Assembly: GCF_902506325.1 (NCBI RefSeq)
Contig: NZ_LR732328.1
Span: 1 to 64,000 of the forward strand
Reading direction: 5' to 3'
Length of the DNA stretch: 64,000 bases
Source of the DNA: Limnobacter sp. 130
Lineage (GTDB): Bacteria; Pseudomonadota; Gammaproteobacteria; Burkholderiales; Burkholderiaceae_B
Of the stretch, positions 1 to 9,653 are shown one piece after another. The position numbers and the translations under genes are program-made. Under the pieces are notes generated by a model. It saw only the letters and a list, made by a program, of their open reading frames with translations. It searched no databases and was not told the DNA's origin. Position 1 is the first letter of the stretch, and each line of letters opens with the position of its first letter.

Positions 1-46
1 GATACACACGAACGGGACGTTTCGGGGTAGTTTGAAGTGCACTCAT
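1..46 (-). CDS. Possible 5' end of a transposase gene (partial)
   Basis: On the minus strand an ATG at 46-44 opens a frame reading MSALQTTPKRPVRVY before the window edge. The start is preceded by a perfect 8-bp inverted repeat (48-55 and 67-74, GTGTCCAC/GTGGACAC), as seen near some insertion sequence ends. The basic N-terminus would suit an IS3-type orfA product, but 15 codons are too few to identify it. The reading is speculative and other genes are possible. Confidence 0.25.
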   Translation of the reverse strand, partial: MSALQTTPKRPVRVY

Positions 47-47
47 G

Positions 48-74
48 GTGTCCACCAAGAAATGGAGTGGACAC
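48..74. repeat. Inverted repeat GTGTCCAC-N11-GTGGACAC
   Basis: Perfect 8-bp arms at 48-55 and 67-74 with an 11-base spacer, directly upstream of the partial minus-strand frame at 1-46. It could be an IS terminal structure or an operator. Nothing else was recognised in 75-240 apart from a GTCATTTCAAGA sequence at 96-107. Confidence 0.5.
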
Positions 75-95
75 TATGGTCGCCGTTCAGAACCA

Positions 96-107
96 GTCAT
101 TTCAAGA
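96..107 (+). promoter_or_regulatory. Possible AraC-type half-site GTCATTTCAAGA
   Basis: This 12-base sequence is identical to 15303-15314 in the CYP153 promoter region. It could be an operator half-site for the same regulator, or a displaced copy carried by rearrangement. No adjacent gene clearly depends on it, because the left neighbour lies outside the window. Confidence 0.3.
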
Positions 108-240
108 TGGGTTTGCTGGGGGCTTACTGTACTACCAACATCCAGAGGTTTGAAAGTTTGCTCTAAGTGAGGACATCTCTATTCATCTTATTATTCTAGG
201 ATAACTAACGATTCTTGTAAATTTAGTTGAACCTACCTAC

Positions 241-1260
241 TCAAATAGTATTTTTGCGAAGAGCTAGAGGAGAGCGCCCAAAGTGACGCTTGCAGAATCT
301 GACTAAAGTGGCCTGTTCGGAAAATCCTACCATCGAGGACAGGTGAGTCATAGGAATTTCCGTCTCGGTGAGATATCGGAGCGCTTCTTGACAAATGATC
401 TGTGTTTTTATTTGATCGAAAGAGGTGCCTTCATCAGACAAATGCCGTTGCAAAGTTCTTGGGTGAATCGCCAACAGGTTAGCAACGGCAGATTTGTTGC
501 ACACTGTTTTCCCAAGTATTTTTTTGATTACTTGGGCTGTCCTCGCTGAATAAGTTCCACGGAGGCTTCGGAAATTGGTTTGAATGTGTAGGTCTACGAT
601 GTGACTAAGCTCAATATTGGGCTTATCGAGCCGAGTTTCCAGAGTCGAATCACTTAAGAGTAATGCTGCTCTGTCATGATCAAACTCAACAGGAGCACCA
701 AAGAATCGATTGTAAACTTCATGGTGATTTCTTGGGCTATGTGGCAATATTGCTTTGATCAATTGATAATTTTCACCTGCTAGAATTTTTATAAAACGAT
801 GAAGATTGCTCAGGCAAATGTCTAGGGTTTGTGCGTGAAGCGTTGGTTTTTCCAGATTAATCGAAATGCTTATCCAAGTACCTGATGAAGATCTTTGGGT
901 CATTGAGGGCTCTGGAAAGCTGTCAATCGCAATTGCCGGACTCATAACGTCAATATGTTTCGCTGCGTACTCTACCGCTTGACGTACTGTGGGCAAATTG
1001 CTGATTACCAACGAAAGCGGGCCTAGAATACTTATATCGTGATACGGCGACATGTTCAATCCGAGGCAAGGAAGATTCTTTGCTCTAGCAGCGTATTCGA
1101 GCATTTTGGCAAAGTCATCCATCGAGATGAACTCGTTGTCCTGATTCGCAAAGTCCAAGTTGAGTCCAAACTTCGAGGCAATTTCGCGAGCATCACTACC
1201 ACCGCTGTTTAATACCTCGAGAAATCCCAACATGGCAGTCGATCTAAGCAAAAGTCGCAT
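241..1260 (-). CDS. AraC-family transcriptional regulator
   Basis: About 339 residues. The N-terminal two thirds resembles the 'arabinose-binding-like' sensory domain (PF12625 type) of hydrocarbon and fatty-acid responsive AraC proteins. The C-terminal part has two helix-turn-helix motifs (HPRTLQRHLSDEG; VGFSEQATLVRFCKRHFG). I chose the ATG at 1260 because a GGAGA ribosome site lies 5 bases upstream; a start at 1329 adds 23 residues without support. It is transcribed away from the solute-binding/FadL-like/lipoprotein genes across a short AT-rich gap and probably controls them. The effector is unknown; alkane, fatty alcohol or fatty acid is a guess from context. Confidence 0.85.
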   Translation of the reverse strand: MRLLLRSTAMLGFLEVLNSGGSDAREIASKFGLNLDFANQDNEFISMDDFAKMLEYAARAKNLPCLGLNMSPYHDISILGPLSLVISNLPTVRQAVEYAAKHIDVMSPAIAIDSFPEPSMTQRSSSGTWISISINLEKPTLHAQTLDICLSNLHRFIKILAGENYQLIKAILPHSPRNHHEVYNRFFGAPVEFDHDRAALLLSDSTLETRLDKPNIELSHIVDLHIQTNFRSLRGTYSARTAQVIKKILGKTVCNKSAVANLLAIHPRTLQRHLSDEGTSFDQIKTQIICQEALRYLTETEIPMTHLSSMVGFSEQATLVRFCKRHFGRSPLALRKNTI

Positions 1261-1366
1261 TTGTCTCCAAAGGTCAAAAAATAGTCTCTTATAGTCAAGA
1301 GTATATGTTTTTACCAATGTAATAATCAAAATAAATATTAAAAAAAATCATATGGAGACAACTTCG

Positions 1367-2425
1367 ATGAAATTCATTACTCAAATCAATGACAAGAAAT
1401 TTTGGATGATTTTGCTTGCGAGCTCAATCAGCGCTTCAGTTAACGCGCAACAGGATAGTCAAAAGTTGTGCGTATACGATCTTCTAGGAGCGGCAGGAGA
1501 TATTTTTGCCATGGCTAAAGATTACGAGGTTGCGTCCAAAGCGTGGGGTGGAAATGTCAAAATTCATGCCTACACGGACGAGCGAATTGCGACCCAAGAC
1601 TTCATTGCTGGTGAGTGTGACGCAGTATTTGCAACAGGTTTCCGCACTCGCCAATTCAATTCTACGACGGCGGCAATTGATTCTCTAGGAGCATCCTCAA
1701 TCGTAAAAGACGGCAAGGTGGACATGAATGCCAGTTATGAAGTTGTACGTCGTGCAATTCAAGTATTCTCGTCGCCCAACTCCACAAAAATTGCGACCAA
1801 TGGAAAATTCGAGATCGCTGGAATCATTCCCTTCGGTACAGCTTATCCGGTACTTAATGACAGAAAAATCCAGACAGTCGAGGATCTTGCTGGAAAAAAG
1901 ATCGCTGCTTTTGATTACGACAAGGCTCAGGCGGTCATGATTCAAAGGATTGGAGCTCAGCCTGTTTCCGCGGATATTACAAACTTTGCAAGCAAATTCA
2001 ATAACGGTATCGTTGACATGATTGCAGCGCCTGCAGCTGCATACAAGCCACTAGAACTCTATAGAGGTATTGGTAACAAAGGGGCTATAAATCGCTTTCC
2101 AATTGTTATATTAAGTTATCAAATGGTCATTAACACCAGCAAATTTCCTGCTGGCTTTGGACTTGAGTCGAGAAAGTATTGGCTCGGGCAATTTGAGCGT
2201 GCCTTGAAATTGATTGTTCGGGCAGAGCAAACAATTCCCGAGAAAACATGGAGTGACCTTACTCCTGAAAACATGATTAAATACACGATCATGTTGAGAG
2301 AAAGTCGAGGGTCAATCGTAGAGCAAGGTATCTACGATAAGCAGGGCTTGGTCATCATGAAAAAAATCCGATGTAGTGTGAATCGTGCGGATTCCGAATG
2401 CACTCCTGACAGCAAGTCGTTCTAA
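1367..2425 (+). CDS. Periplasmic solute-binding-like protein
   Basis: About 352 residues with a signal peptide (hydrophobic run then SVNAQQ). The body resembles the putative solute-binding family I know as DUF6091, TRAP/NMT1-like: LCVYDLLGAAGD, AGECDAVFATGFRTRQFN, VEDLAGKKIAAFDYD. The ATG at 1367 is preferred over 1352 because GGAGA at 1354-1358 serves it. It is first in a probable operon with a FadL-like porin and a lipoprotein. By analogy such proteins may bind a hydrophobic substrate in the periplasm, but no transporter genes for it are present here. Confidence 0.75.
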   Translation: MKFITQINDKKFWMILLASSISASVNAQQDSQKLCVYDLLGAAGDIFAMAKDYEVASKAWGGNVKIHAYTDERIATQDFIAGECDAVFATGFRTRQFNSTTAAIDSLGASSIVKDGKVDMNASYEVVRRAIQVFSSPNSTKIATNGKFEIAGIIPFGTAYPVLNDRKIQTVEDLAGKKIAAFDYDKAQAVMIQRIGAQPVSADITNFASKFNNGIVDMIAAPAAAYKPLELYRGIGNKGAINRFPIVILSYQMVINTSKFPAGFGLESRKYWLGQFERALKLIVRAEQTIPEKTWSDLTPENMIKYTIMLRESRGSIVEQGIYDKQGLVIMKKIRCSVNRADSECTPDSKSF

Positions 2426-2562
2426 TTTTTGATTTCCCGACCTTCACGGACCAGCCGCTAAAAAATAGCCGAGATCTTTTGGCTTTTAACTTCTCACGAA
2501 AGTTTAGCGGCTCTAGAACATCTCCGAGATTCAAATCGGCTACATCAAATGGCATATACAAA

Positions 2563-4050
2563 ATGAGCAATAGAATGCTGTGTAGTGCAGCCTTGAAGCC
2601 GCTGACTGTCGGTGCGTTAGCGGCAATGCAAATTTATCTTTTAATCTGTAACAAAGCCTATGCAGGAGGTACCGCATTTGATGCTACTTCCATCAGTTCG
2701 ATGGGAAGCGCAAATGCGGGGATGGCCGCCGAAGCGGGCGACGCATCTGTTCTATTTGCGAACCCTGCGGCATTGACTCGACTTAAAAGAGCTGAAGTCG
2801 TACTAGGCGCAGCGTTTGTGGGGATCAATACGTCTTACATATCCGGCCAAACGCCTGATGGATCTCCTACGAACAGTGGCACAAGCGGTAGCGTAGGACA
2901 AGAATTCAACAGGAAAAAAGGATATGACTCGACAGCACTTGCGCCTAATCTGTACGTGGCAATTCCAATTACCGAAAAATTAGTTGTTGGCTTTGGCGGG
3001 GGGGCCTCTCATGCGCTAATTGTTCGCTACGATGAAAACTTTCCAGGACGCAATCAAGGCCGTGACATTGACTTTAAAGTTAGCCGGGCCAATGTCGGGT
3101 TTGGTTATAAGCTCACTCCAAGCCTATCAGTTGGGGCCAACGGTTCCTATGAGAGATATTTTCAATCCCTCAAACTAAAGCTGAATTACCGGGATGCCGT
3201 TGACGGTTTATTGGACAATGGGTCCACATTGCTGGATGGGCTTAATGGGCTTGGGCTTGCGCCGCCGATTCCTGAAGAAGCAGATTTAAGTCTGCGGATG
3301 TTCGGCTGGGCCTTCAACGCACAGGCAGGTGTGCTTTGGGAGCCCACCGAAAATACGCGAGTTGGTATTTCTTACCGCCCAAAGACCAATTTCACCGGTA
3401 TGCGCGGAAAACTTAAGATACAAGAAACTGCTGAGGGAGCTGAATTTAGGGAATTCCTAAACGGAGGACTGATTGGTGCGACAGGTCCTATCCTTAATGT
3501 GAATGGACCTCAAGCTGCGGGAGACCTGCTTCCTGAGCAACGAATCAAGCAAGATATCACTTTGCCCGACGAACTTCGCTTCAGCGTTTTCCATCATGCG
3601 AGCCCCAAAATTGATCTTATGGCCAGCTATACACGTCAGGACTTTTCGGTGACCAAGCTTGAATTTATACGAGAGTCGAACGGACGTGTATTGCAAGACA
3701 TTCAACAAAACTTTGTAGTCGCAAACAGTTACAGGCTGGGGTTGAATTACAAGGCCTTCAAACGTCTCACATTAAAAGCTGGCTACGCAGTTGAGAATAG
3801 CGTAATTGATGATGAAACTCGAATTACGCTTTTACCTGACTCAGACAGACAATACTTTGGCTTGGGAGCACAATTCGAGTTGCGAAGAGATACCACACTG
3901 AATGTCTCATATATGAAACTAGACCTAGAGCCTGGTTCCACTGGCGCGAATGGGCAGGTCAACCCTGCTGAGGTTAGAGGGGGTGACTTTCAAGGTACAA
4001 CAAAACTTGATATCGACTTTTTTGGTGTAAGCGTCACAGAACGATTCTAA
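2563..4050 (+). CDS. FadL/OmpP1-family outer-membrane transporter
   Basis: About 495 residues. A signal peptide ends near NKAYAGG, followed by the FadL-type start (GTAFDATSISSMGSANAGMAAEAGDASVLFANPAAL), in which the S-x-G-x-A-x-A and NPA motifs are typical. The rest is beta-strand rich and ends in an aromatic residue (VTERF), as expected for an outer-membrane barrel. The family moves long-chain fatty acids or hydrophobic compounds across the outer membrane, and uptake of alkanes or their products fits the neighbourhood. I used the ATG at 2563; 2575 is also possible, and the upstream TTG at 2479 would precede the signal peptide with a hydrophilic stretch. Confidence 0.88.
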   Translation: MSNRMLCSAALKPLTVGALAAMQIYLLICNKAYAGGTAFDATSISSMGSANAGMAAEAGDASVLFANPAALTRLKRAEVVLGAAFVGINTSYISGQTPDGSPTNSGTSGSVGQEFNRKKGYDSTALAPNLYVAIPITEKLVVGFGGGASHALIVRYDENFPGRNQGRDIDFKVSRANVGFGYKLTPSLSVGANGSYERYFQSLKLKLNYRDAVDGLLDNGSTLLDGLNGLGLAPPIPEEADLSLRMFGWAFNAQAGVLWEPTENTRVGISYRPKTNFTGMRGKLKIQETAEGAEFREFLNGGLIGATGPILNVNGPQAAGDLLPEQRIKQDITLPDELRFSVFHHASPKIDLMASYTRQDFSVTKLEFIRESNGRVLQDIQQNFVVANSYRLGLNYKAFKRLTLKAGYAVENSVIDDETRITLLPDSDRQYFGLGAQFELRRDTTLNVSYMKLDLEPGSTGANGQVNPAEVRGGDFQGTTKLDIDFFGVSVTERF

Positions 4051-4065
4051 AGGACAATCATTAAG

Positions 4066-5100
4066 ATGATTAGGATACAAGAACTGAAAAACAAACTCTT
4101 AGCCATTGGAAGCGCAGCAATACTGACAGGCTGTTCTAGTATTCAAGGTGGAATCACAAACTTTGCTATTGGTATCGTGGAAGATCGAGTTGTGCCACCT
4201 ATTCTTGAGCTGAATGATGTCGATATGGGTTGTGAGTTTGCCACAAGTGACTTCCCGTTAATTTCAAGTGCCACGAGAGCGTTTTACGGCGATCCAGCAT
4301 TATTAGAATCATTGTTGTACACCACATCTGCAGTGTGTTCTGAAAAGCGCTCTGTAGATGAGGAGCTTCGATATCTGCGAGCCACACGTGCTAATCAAAT
4401 TTCAGATGCACAAGACGCGCGAATCGCACAAAAGCGACTCCTTGAGATTACCGCTAGACGACAGTTCTCAGCATTTAAAGTTATGCGCAACCACCTAGAG
4501 AGAAAATATGATTTCCAATATGGTGGCGAAACCTGCCCTGAGTTCGAGCGGGACTATGATGAGCTTACCTACATTTTAGGAACAGTAGCTGGATTGCAGG
4601 CGGTGATAAATGATATTGCGGCGCAGCAAATGGTCGGCGTGCCGACTGATATTGCCCCTTTGTCTGAGCGCGCCTTGAAATGTGTTTCTAATACAAAGTG
4701 GTGGGGCGTTCCCTTGGCAGCAAGAGCTGTTGTATGGAATATTTTGCCTGGTGGGGCTGAAGGTAAAGACGTTTGGGGTAGCTTTAACCGTTCAATGTTG
4801 ATCGGTGAGAGAAGTGGTGTTCGATTGGCGCATGTAATGTACGCAATATCGGCACAGGCGGCGGGGGATGAACAACGCTTTAGGGACGCGACAAAGCGTT
4901 GGGCTAGATCGCAAAATTTCAAACCTAGCAAGCCATATCGCTTGGTAGAAGATATATCAACACTTACGATGACCAATCTATCAGATCGATATTGGTCAGC
5001 AAACATCGGCACACGTACACCGATTGCTTCGATTGGGGATTACTGGGATGAATCACAACCTGCTGTCCAAGGTATCGATTTGGACGATTTGCTTAAATGA
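4066..5100 (+). CDS. Lipoprotein of unknown function
   Basis: 344 residues. The signal peptide ends in a lipobox (AAILTGCSS), so the mature protein should be lipid-anchored. An AAAGGA ribosome site precedes the ATG. It follows the FadL-like gene by 15 bases and is likely co-transcribed. The sequence is mostly helical, with a charged stretch near residues 90-130 (DEELRYLRATRANQ, RLLEITARRQF), and no domain was recognised. Its position suggests a periplasmic accessory role in hydrophobic substrate uptake, but this is inference. Confidence 0.75.
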   Translation: MIRIQELKNKLLAIGSAAILTGCSSIQGGITNFAIGIVEDRVVPPILELNDVDMGCEFATSDFPLISSATRAFYGDPALLESLLYTTSAVCSEKRSVDEELRYLRATRANQISDAQDARIAQKRLLEITARRQFSAFKVMRNHLERKYDFQYGGETCPEFERDYDELTYILGTVAGLQAVINDIAAQQMVGVPTDIAPLSERALKCVSNTKWWGVPLAARAVVWNILPGGAEGKDVWGSFNRSMLIGERSGVRLAHVMYAISAQAAGDEQRFRDATKRWARSQNFKPSKPYRLVEDISTLTMTNLSDRYWSANIGTRTPIASIGDYWDESQPAVQGIDLDDLLK

Positions 5101-5169
5101 AAGCTCTTAAATACTGCAGCTTATTTGATGTAAGGTTTATTGGTAATGTCAGTTTTGTAGTCTCAGATT

Positions 5170-6195
5170 TTACAATTTGGATGGTGGAAAACCATACCAG
5201 CGGGTAAACGCCCTCCTAAAATTTGCGATATCTCCATAACCCAATAGATAGGCTGTTTCTTTTACACCCAAATGCATCATCTTCAGGTACTCATGAGCAA
5301 GGCGGCACCGAACGTTGTTCAAAATATTTCGATACGAGGTTTTATCTTCCCTTAGCCTGCGGTGAAATGTGCGAGGTGTCAAATTCAACAACTTTGCACA
5401 CATATTTTGATTGGGAAACTCTCCTTGTTTGCTTTCCAACAACAACCTTTCAAGACGGCTCGCAATCGACTGATTGGCGTCAAGGCGCTCCAAGTCGCGC
5501 TGACAAATCGACAGCGCTTCGGACATAACTAGCGCATCGCGATGAATCAGAGGGCTCAAAACTTCCGAATAATTGAGAGCAATGCCTGTCCACGATTGCC
5601 CGTAAAGCACTTCGCAACCAAGTAATTCAAGAGCTATGCCTGCATGAGCAGGTTCAGACATCGAAAATAAAATTTTTTTACATGGACTATTGTTTGGCTC
5701 TGTTGCATCAATCACATTTTTGACGGTGCCCAATGCAATTTCAGCAACGACATTACCAATATCTCCTAGGCCTAGTATTGGCTCAAACACTACCCGAAAT
5801 TCATCATTTACTGTTTCTGATCGTATGGTTAACAAGGATGTTCGCAGCGGTACATACCGCTCCACAACTTGCATAGATTGTTGTATCGTATTCGCTGACA
5901 CTGCAGCTAAACCAACATTACCATGCGCGCTTGGCAGGAGGTTACAGCCCAACCTTAAGCCTAGTGCACCGTCTCCTGTTAGCTCAATGGCCTGTTTCAG
6001 CAATGCACTATAGGTTGAAATAGATACTTTGTAACCGGGTTTGGTCAAGCAAGTTACATCAAGCCCAACACCTGCAAGCCAACCGAATACGTCAAGCCCT
6101 TTATTTTTAAGTTGCTCGGCGATCTGTGGAATGTAATGAATTACTGTGTTTCCTAAATTAGTTGGGGTAGGGTAGGAGTTATCCTTTGAGCGCAT
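5170..6195 (-). CDS. AraC-family regulator, last gene of the alkB-fusion operon
   Basis: 341 residues: an N-terminal PF12625-like sensory domain and a C-terminal AraC DNA-binding domain (LNLTPRTFHRRLREDKTSYR; YLLGYGDIANFRRAFTRWYGFPPSKL). The start overlaps the aldehyde dehydrogenase stop by 17 bases, which indicates co-transcription and translational coupling. A regulator at the end of the operon it controls would give autoregulation, as is common for AraC genes of alkane loci. It is a plausible binder of the GTCATTTTC repeats upstream of the hydroxylase gene. Confidence 0.87.
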   Translation of the reverse strand: MRSKDNSYPTPTNLGNTVIHYIPQIAEQLKNKGLDVFGWLAGVGLDVTCLTKPGYKVSISTYSALLKQAIELTGDGALGLRLGCNLLPSAHGNVGLAAVSANTIQQSMQVVERYVPLRTSLLTIRSETVNDEFRVVFEPILGLGDIGNVVAEIALGTVKNVIDATEPNNSPCKKILFSMSEPAHAGIALELLGCEVLYGQSWTGIALNYSEVLSPLIHRDALVMSEALSICQRDLERLDANQSIASRLERLLLESKQGEFPNQNMCAKLLNLTPRTFHRRLREDKTSYRNILNNVRCRLAHEYLKMMHLGVKETAYLLGYGDIANFRRAFTRWYGFPPSKL

Positions 6196-7957
6196 TGATG
6201 AAAATTCCCGGTATTTTCCAAATCGAAGGGCGGTAATAAAAATAAGTTAACAACCGTCCAAGAGCGTGTTGTTTACGGTTTGTGATGAACCACGGCGGTC
6301 GAGGTAATAGACTAAAATTCAAAGACAATAAATTCCTCGGAAAAGGGCGCCAGGGGGCTTGAACAACCGTTTTTTCAGTACGCTCGAGCATCCAGGTGTT
6401 GTGCACCGTGCCAATGCCTGATCCTGGTTCTTTCAAACTGGCCCCGGGAAAGGCACCCCAAGGGCAGGCGTTGAGAAGAAAGGCTAATCCAGTCCACGTA
6501 TTAATCGCGATGGTGCCATAGCGAAGTTGGCCCAGAAGCGATTCGAATTTGTCACGCCCAATTTTTTTAATGGTCGCAGGGTGAATTACGATGTTTGCCC
6601 CCAAAGTACCGTTTAATTTTTCATTCGCGAAATCAATGGCTGAGGCCAAGTAGGCTTTTGGGCATTCACCTGACAAATATTTGATCGTGAAGGCAGGAGC
6701 AAACACCTCATTGTTGGCTAGCCATTCAGATTCGCCCTGATCAAAGTCGGCCACCAAAAAGGTCAGCCTTCCAGATTGATCAAAAGACTCTATGCCACCA
6801 TGTGCTCGAAAATCAGCGCAGCGCTGTTGACTGCCAGGATAATATCGCTCACGCCCACCATGGGATGTCATGATGGACTTTAGCTCACGAAGTAGTACCT
6901 CTGTTCCTTCCCACCCCTCTGGCACTATGAGCGTTTGCATGGCTACGCAGTTGTAGCCGGAATTCTGCATTTTTTGTGTTGCAATCTGCTCAGCCTGAAA
7001 GCGAATATCTGCTTTTGTCCATAGACCAGGCACGACAATGGTCGGGCAGACTGCACCTAACTCGGAAGTAATACGACGGGTATTACGTGGTTTACCGTTT
7101 TTTCTGTTGGTGTTTGCTTCCGTCCCCTCACCCCATACGATCAGGTCATGCGTGGCGGCAGCGCCCGTAATGTGAATGCTCTCCACCAAGGGATGTTCGA
7201 CCAAATACGCCCCCAGTTGGTTTCCGCCGCGCACAATCCGAAGAGCATTGCGATCAATTAATGGTTTGAACGCAGCGTGTAAATAATCAAAAAGATAATC
7301 ATTGATCGGGTTGAGTTTAAGCAACACGACCTCGTTTTCAACGAAGAGTTTGTGGAGTGAGTCCAATGGACTGATCGCTGCCACATTGCCTGCTCCTAAC
7401 ACCAAGGCCAGTTTTCCAGATCTTTCACTGGCAGGTAGATCGTAGGCTGAAGCAGCTTTAATCGAAACTTCATTTACGCCGCGCTGCATCCACACCTCTG
7501 CCTTTACACCTGATAAAAGCAGTTTGTCCCAAAGGGTATGCGGAAATACTTTCAATGCAAGTTGACCTTTCGCGACACGGCGATAGGGTAGTTGCGCTAG
7601 AAATGCCCTGTTCTCTATTTTGGAGAGTGTTTCAATAAGGCCATTGCAAGTGGCCATTACTGCCAACGGACCTGCAAACCATTCTTCCCCTGTCAATGTA
7701 GAGCTTGCTGGTAAACGCTTACGACGTGCTGCAATTCCAGCCCAGCCCTCAGATTGTTGAAGAAGCGCAGTCTTAATTTCTTGAAGAATGAGAATGCGAA
7801 CAGCGCAATCGGTACGAGCCCACTCATGCTTGTTCTCATCAAGAACCAACAAAGCGTCGTTACAGCGTTGAATCTCTTCAGACGCAGTTTTCTCCCCAGA
7901 GGTTAAGTTCTGAACGGATATCTGCCCTATCGATAAATTGTCTAACGAGTCAGACAT
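6179..7957 (-). CDS. Aldehyde dehydrogenase (fatty aldehyde, alkH-like role)
   Basis: 592 residues, longer than the usual 480-500. The ALDH core is visible: the active-site Glu in TSELGAVCP and the catalytic Cys in [10 protein letters not shown]. The first 90 residues and a C-terminal tail of about 60 residues (from [14 protein letters not shown]) are extra and may help membrane or substrate contact. A strong AAGGAGG site precedes the ATG. Its start overlaps the GMC dehydrogenase stop by 8 bases. The expected role is NAD(P)-dependent oxidation of medium- or long-chain aldehydes to fatty acids after AlkB and the alcohol dehydrogenase. Confidence 0.87.
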   Translation of the reverse strand: MSDSLDNLSIGQISVQNLTSGEKTASEEIQRCNDALLVLDENKHEWARTDCAVRILILQEIKTALLQQSEGWAGIAARRKRLPASSTLTGEEWFAGPLAVMATCNGLIETLSKIENRAFLAQLPYRRVAKGQLALKVFPHTLWDKLLLSGVKAEVWMQRGVNEVSIKAASAYDLPASERSGKLALVLGAGNVAAISPLDSLHKLFVENEVVLLKLNPINDYLFDYLHAAFKPLIDRNALRIVRGGNQLGAYLVEHPLVESIHITGAAATHDLIVWGEGTEANTNRKNGKPRNTRRITSELGAVCPTIVVPGLWTKADIRFQAEQIATQKMQNSGYNCVAMQTLIVPEGWEGTEVLLRELKSIMTSHGGRERYYPGSQQRCADFRAHGGIESFDQSGRLTFLVADFDQGESEWLANNEVFAPAFTIKYLSGECPKAYLASAIDFANEKLNGTLGANIVIHPATIKKIGRDKFESLLGQLRYGTIAINTWTGLAFLLNACPWGAFPGASLKEPGSGIGTVHNTWMLERTEKTVVQAPWRPFPRNLLSLNFSLLPRPPWFITNRKQHALGRLLTYFYYRPSIWKIPGIFINALKG

Positions 7958-9620
7958 GGCTCACCTCCTTCTCATTTATCCGGGGGCTTGCGTTTGTTTT
8001 TGCGATTCGTTTCTTACCAAGGATCATGTCAGCCGCTTTTTCCGCGATCATGATTGAGGGTGCATTCGTATTGCCAGAAACCAAGGTGGGCATAACGCTC
8101 GCGTCTACCACTCTCAGTCCCTCTAGTCCATGCACACGTAGCTGTGCATCAACAACCGACATTGAGTCAGTTCCCATTTTACAGGTTCCTACAGGATGAT
8201 AGATGGTGTCGGCTTTGGCGCGAATTTTTGATTCCCACTGAGAATCACTCATGCCTTCATGCACGCCGAAAAGCTCTTCATGCCGGTAGTTCTCTAATGG
8301 TTTTTGCATCAAAATTTCACGTGTGATTTTTGCTCCATTGATCAAAGTTTCAAGATCCCTGTGATCCGATAGGAACTTTGGATCAATCCCCGGATCATCT
8401 AAAGGATCGGCCGATTGCAAGAAAACCTCCCCGCGAGAGTAGGGACGAAGCGCGCACACATGGCAAGAAAAGCCGTAGCCTGCATGTAGTTTACGCGCGT
8501 GGTCTTCAACTACAGAAATTACAAAATGCAATTGTAAATCTGCACGATCAATTGACTTCGATGATTTTAGAAATGCAGCTCCTTCCGCAAAAGGCGAGGA
8601 CAGCATACCCGTGCCATTTCGACACCACAAAGTGAGGTGCTTGAAAAATCCCAGCGCGCCTGCCAAACCCAATCCAAAGTTGTCAGTATCGAGTGACTTG
8701 AACGCCAGTGTGAAATCCAGGTGATCCTGCATGTTCTGCCCGACACCTGCTAACTCGTGCACCATGCCAATGCCATAGGGCGTGATGTCTTGTGATCTAC
8801 CCACGCCCGATAACTGCAAGAGTTGGGGGGAGCCAAATGCGCCTGCAGAGATGATCACCTCGCGACGGGCTTTAACCAGAAATTCCTTGCCACTATGCCG
8901 ATAAAAAACGCCCTTTGCGCGCTGGTTCTCCAAAAGAATGCGACAGGCGTGAGCGTTTGTAAGCACCGTTAGGTTTAAACGCTCGGCCATTATGGGATGA
9001 AGGTAAGCGGCCGCCGCTGAGCAACGCTCACCGTGCTTATTCATGTCATGAAATTGTGTTACCTGATACAGCCCGGTCCCTTCATTGTCACCGGTATTGA
9101 AGTCTTGCTGCTCTGGTAGTCCCCAGGCTTTTGCTGCTTCAATAAACGCGCGTGTCACCGGTCTCGGGCTGTTCTGATCCGACACATGAAGTGGTCCATT
9201 GGCTCCGTGAAACGGATCAGTACCTCGTTCGTTGTTTTCGGCGTCTTTAAAGTAAGGCAATACATTGTCCCAGTCCCAGCCATCACAACCCAAATTTGCC
9301 CAGCCATCATAGTCTTGTCTTTGACCTCGGATGTACAGCATGGCATTAATTGCTGAAGAGCCACCAAGTGTTTTGCCACGGGGTTGGTAGCCGATACGCC
9401 CATTCAAGCCGGGTTGAGGGACGGTATTAAAAGCCCAGTTATTCAGTTTTCCATATCCGGGGACCATCGCAACCATTCCAGCAGGCGTTCGAATCAAGGA
9501 ACTTTCTCCACGACCACCAGCTTCAAGCAGACACACAGTTACTGACACATCTTCGCTCAAGCGCGCTGCCAGTGCTGCTCCAGATGATCCACCACCCACG
9601 ATTACAAAATCGAATTCCAT
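7950..9620 (-). CDS. GMC-family alcohol dehydrogenase (alkJ-like role)
   Basis: About 556 residues. The N-terminus is the FAD-binding [19 protein letters not shown] motif; GMC signatures are [17 protein letters not shown] and [15 protein letters not shown]. The C-terminal active site [10 protein letters not shown] and the closing [18 protein letters not shown] are present. The start at 9620 has GGAG 6 bases upstream. It lies between the alkB fusion and the aldehyde dehydrogenase, so the natural substrate is probably the 1-alkanol. The electron acceptor is likely quinone, as for AlkJ, by family analogy. A paralogue lies at 19228-20886. Confidence 0.9.
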   Translation of the reverse strand: MEFDFVIVGGGSSGAALAARLSEDVSVTVCLLEAGGRGESSLIRTPAGMVAMVPGYGKLNNWAFNTVPQPGLNGRIGYQPRGKTLGGSSAINAMLYIRGQRQDYDGWANLGCDGWDWDNVLPYFKDAENNERGTDPFHGANGPLHVSDQNSPRPVTRAFIEAAKAWGLPEQQDFNTGDNEGTGLYQVTQFHDMNKHGERCSAAAAYLHPIMAERLNLTVLTNAHACRILLENQRAKGVFYRHSGKEFLVKARREVIISAGAFGSPQLLQLSGVGRSQDITPYGIGMVHELAGVGQNMQDHLDFTLAFKSLDTDNFGLGLAGALGFFKHLTLWCRNGTGMLSSPFAEGAAFLKSSKSIDRADLQLHFVISVVEDHARKLHAGYGFSCHVCALRPYSRGEVFLQSADPLDDPGIDPKFLSDHRDLETLINGAKITREILMQKPLENYRHEELFGVHEGMSDSQWESKIRAKADTIYHPVGTCKMGTDSMSVVDAQLRVHGLEGLRVVDASVMPTLVSGNTNAPSIMIAEKAADMILGKKRIAKTNASPRINEKEVSHV

Positions 9621-9653
9621 CATAATCTCCAAGCTAAGAATTAGTTGCTTCTA

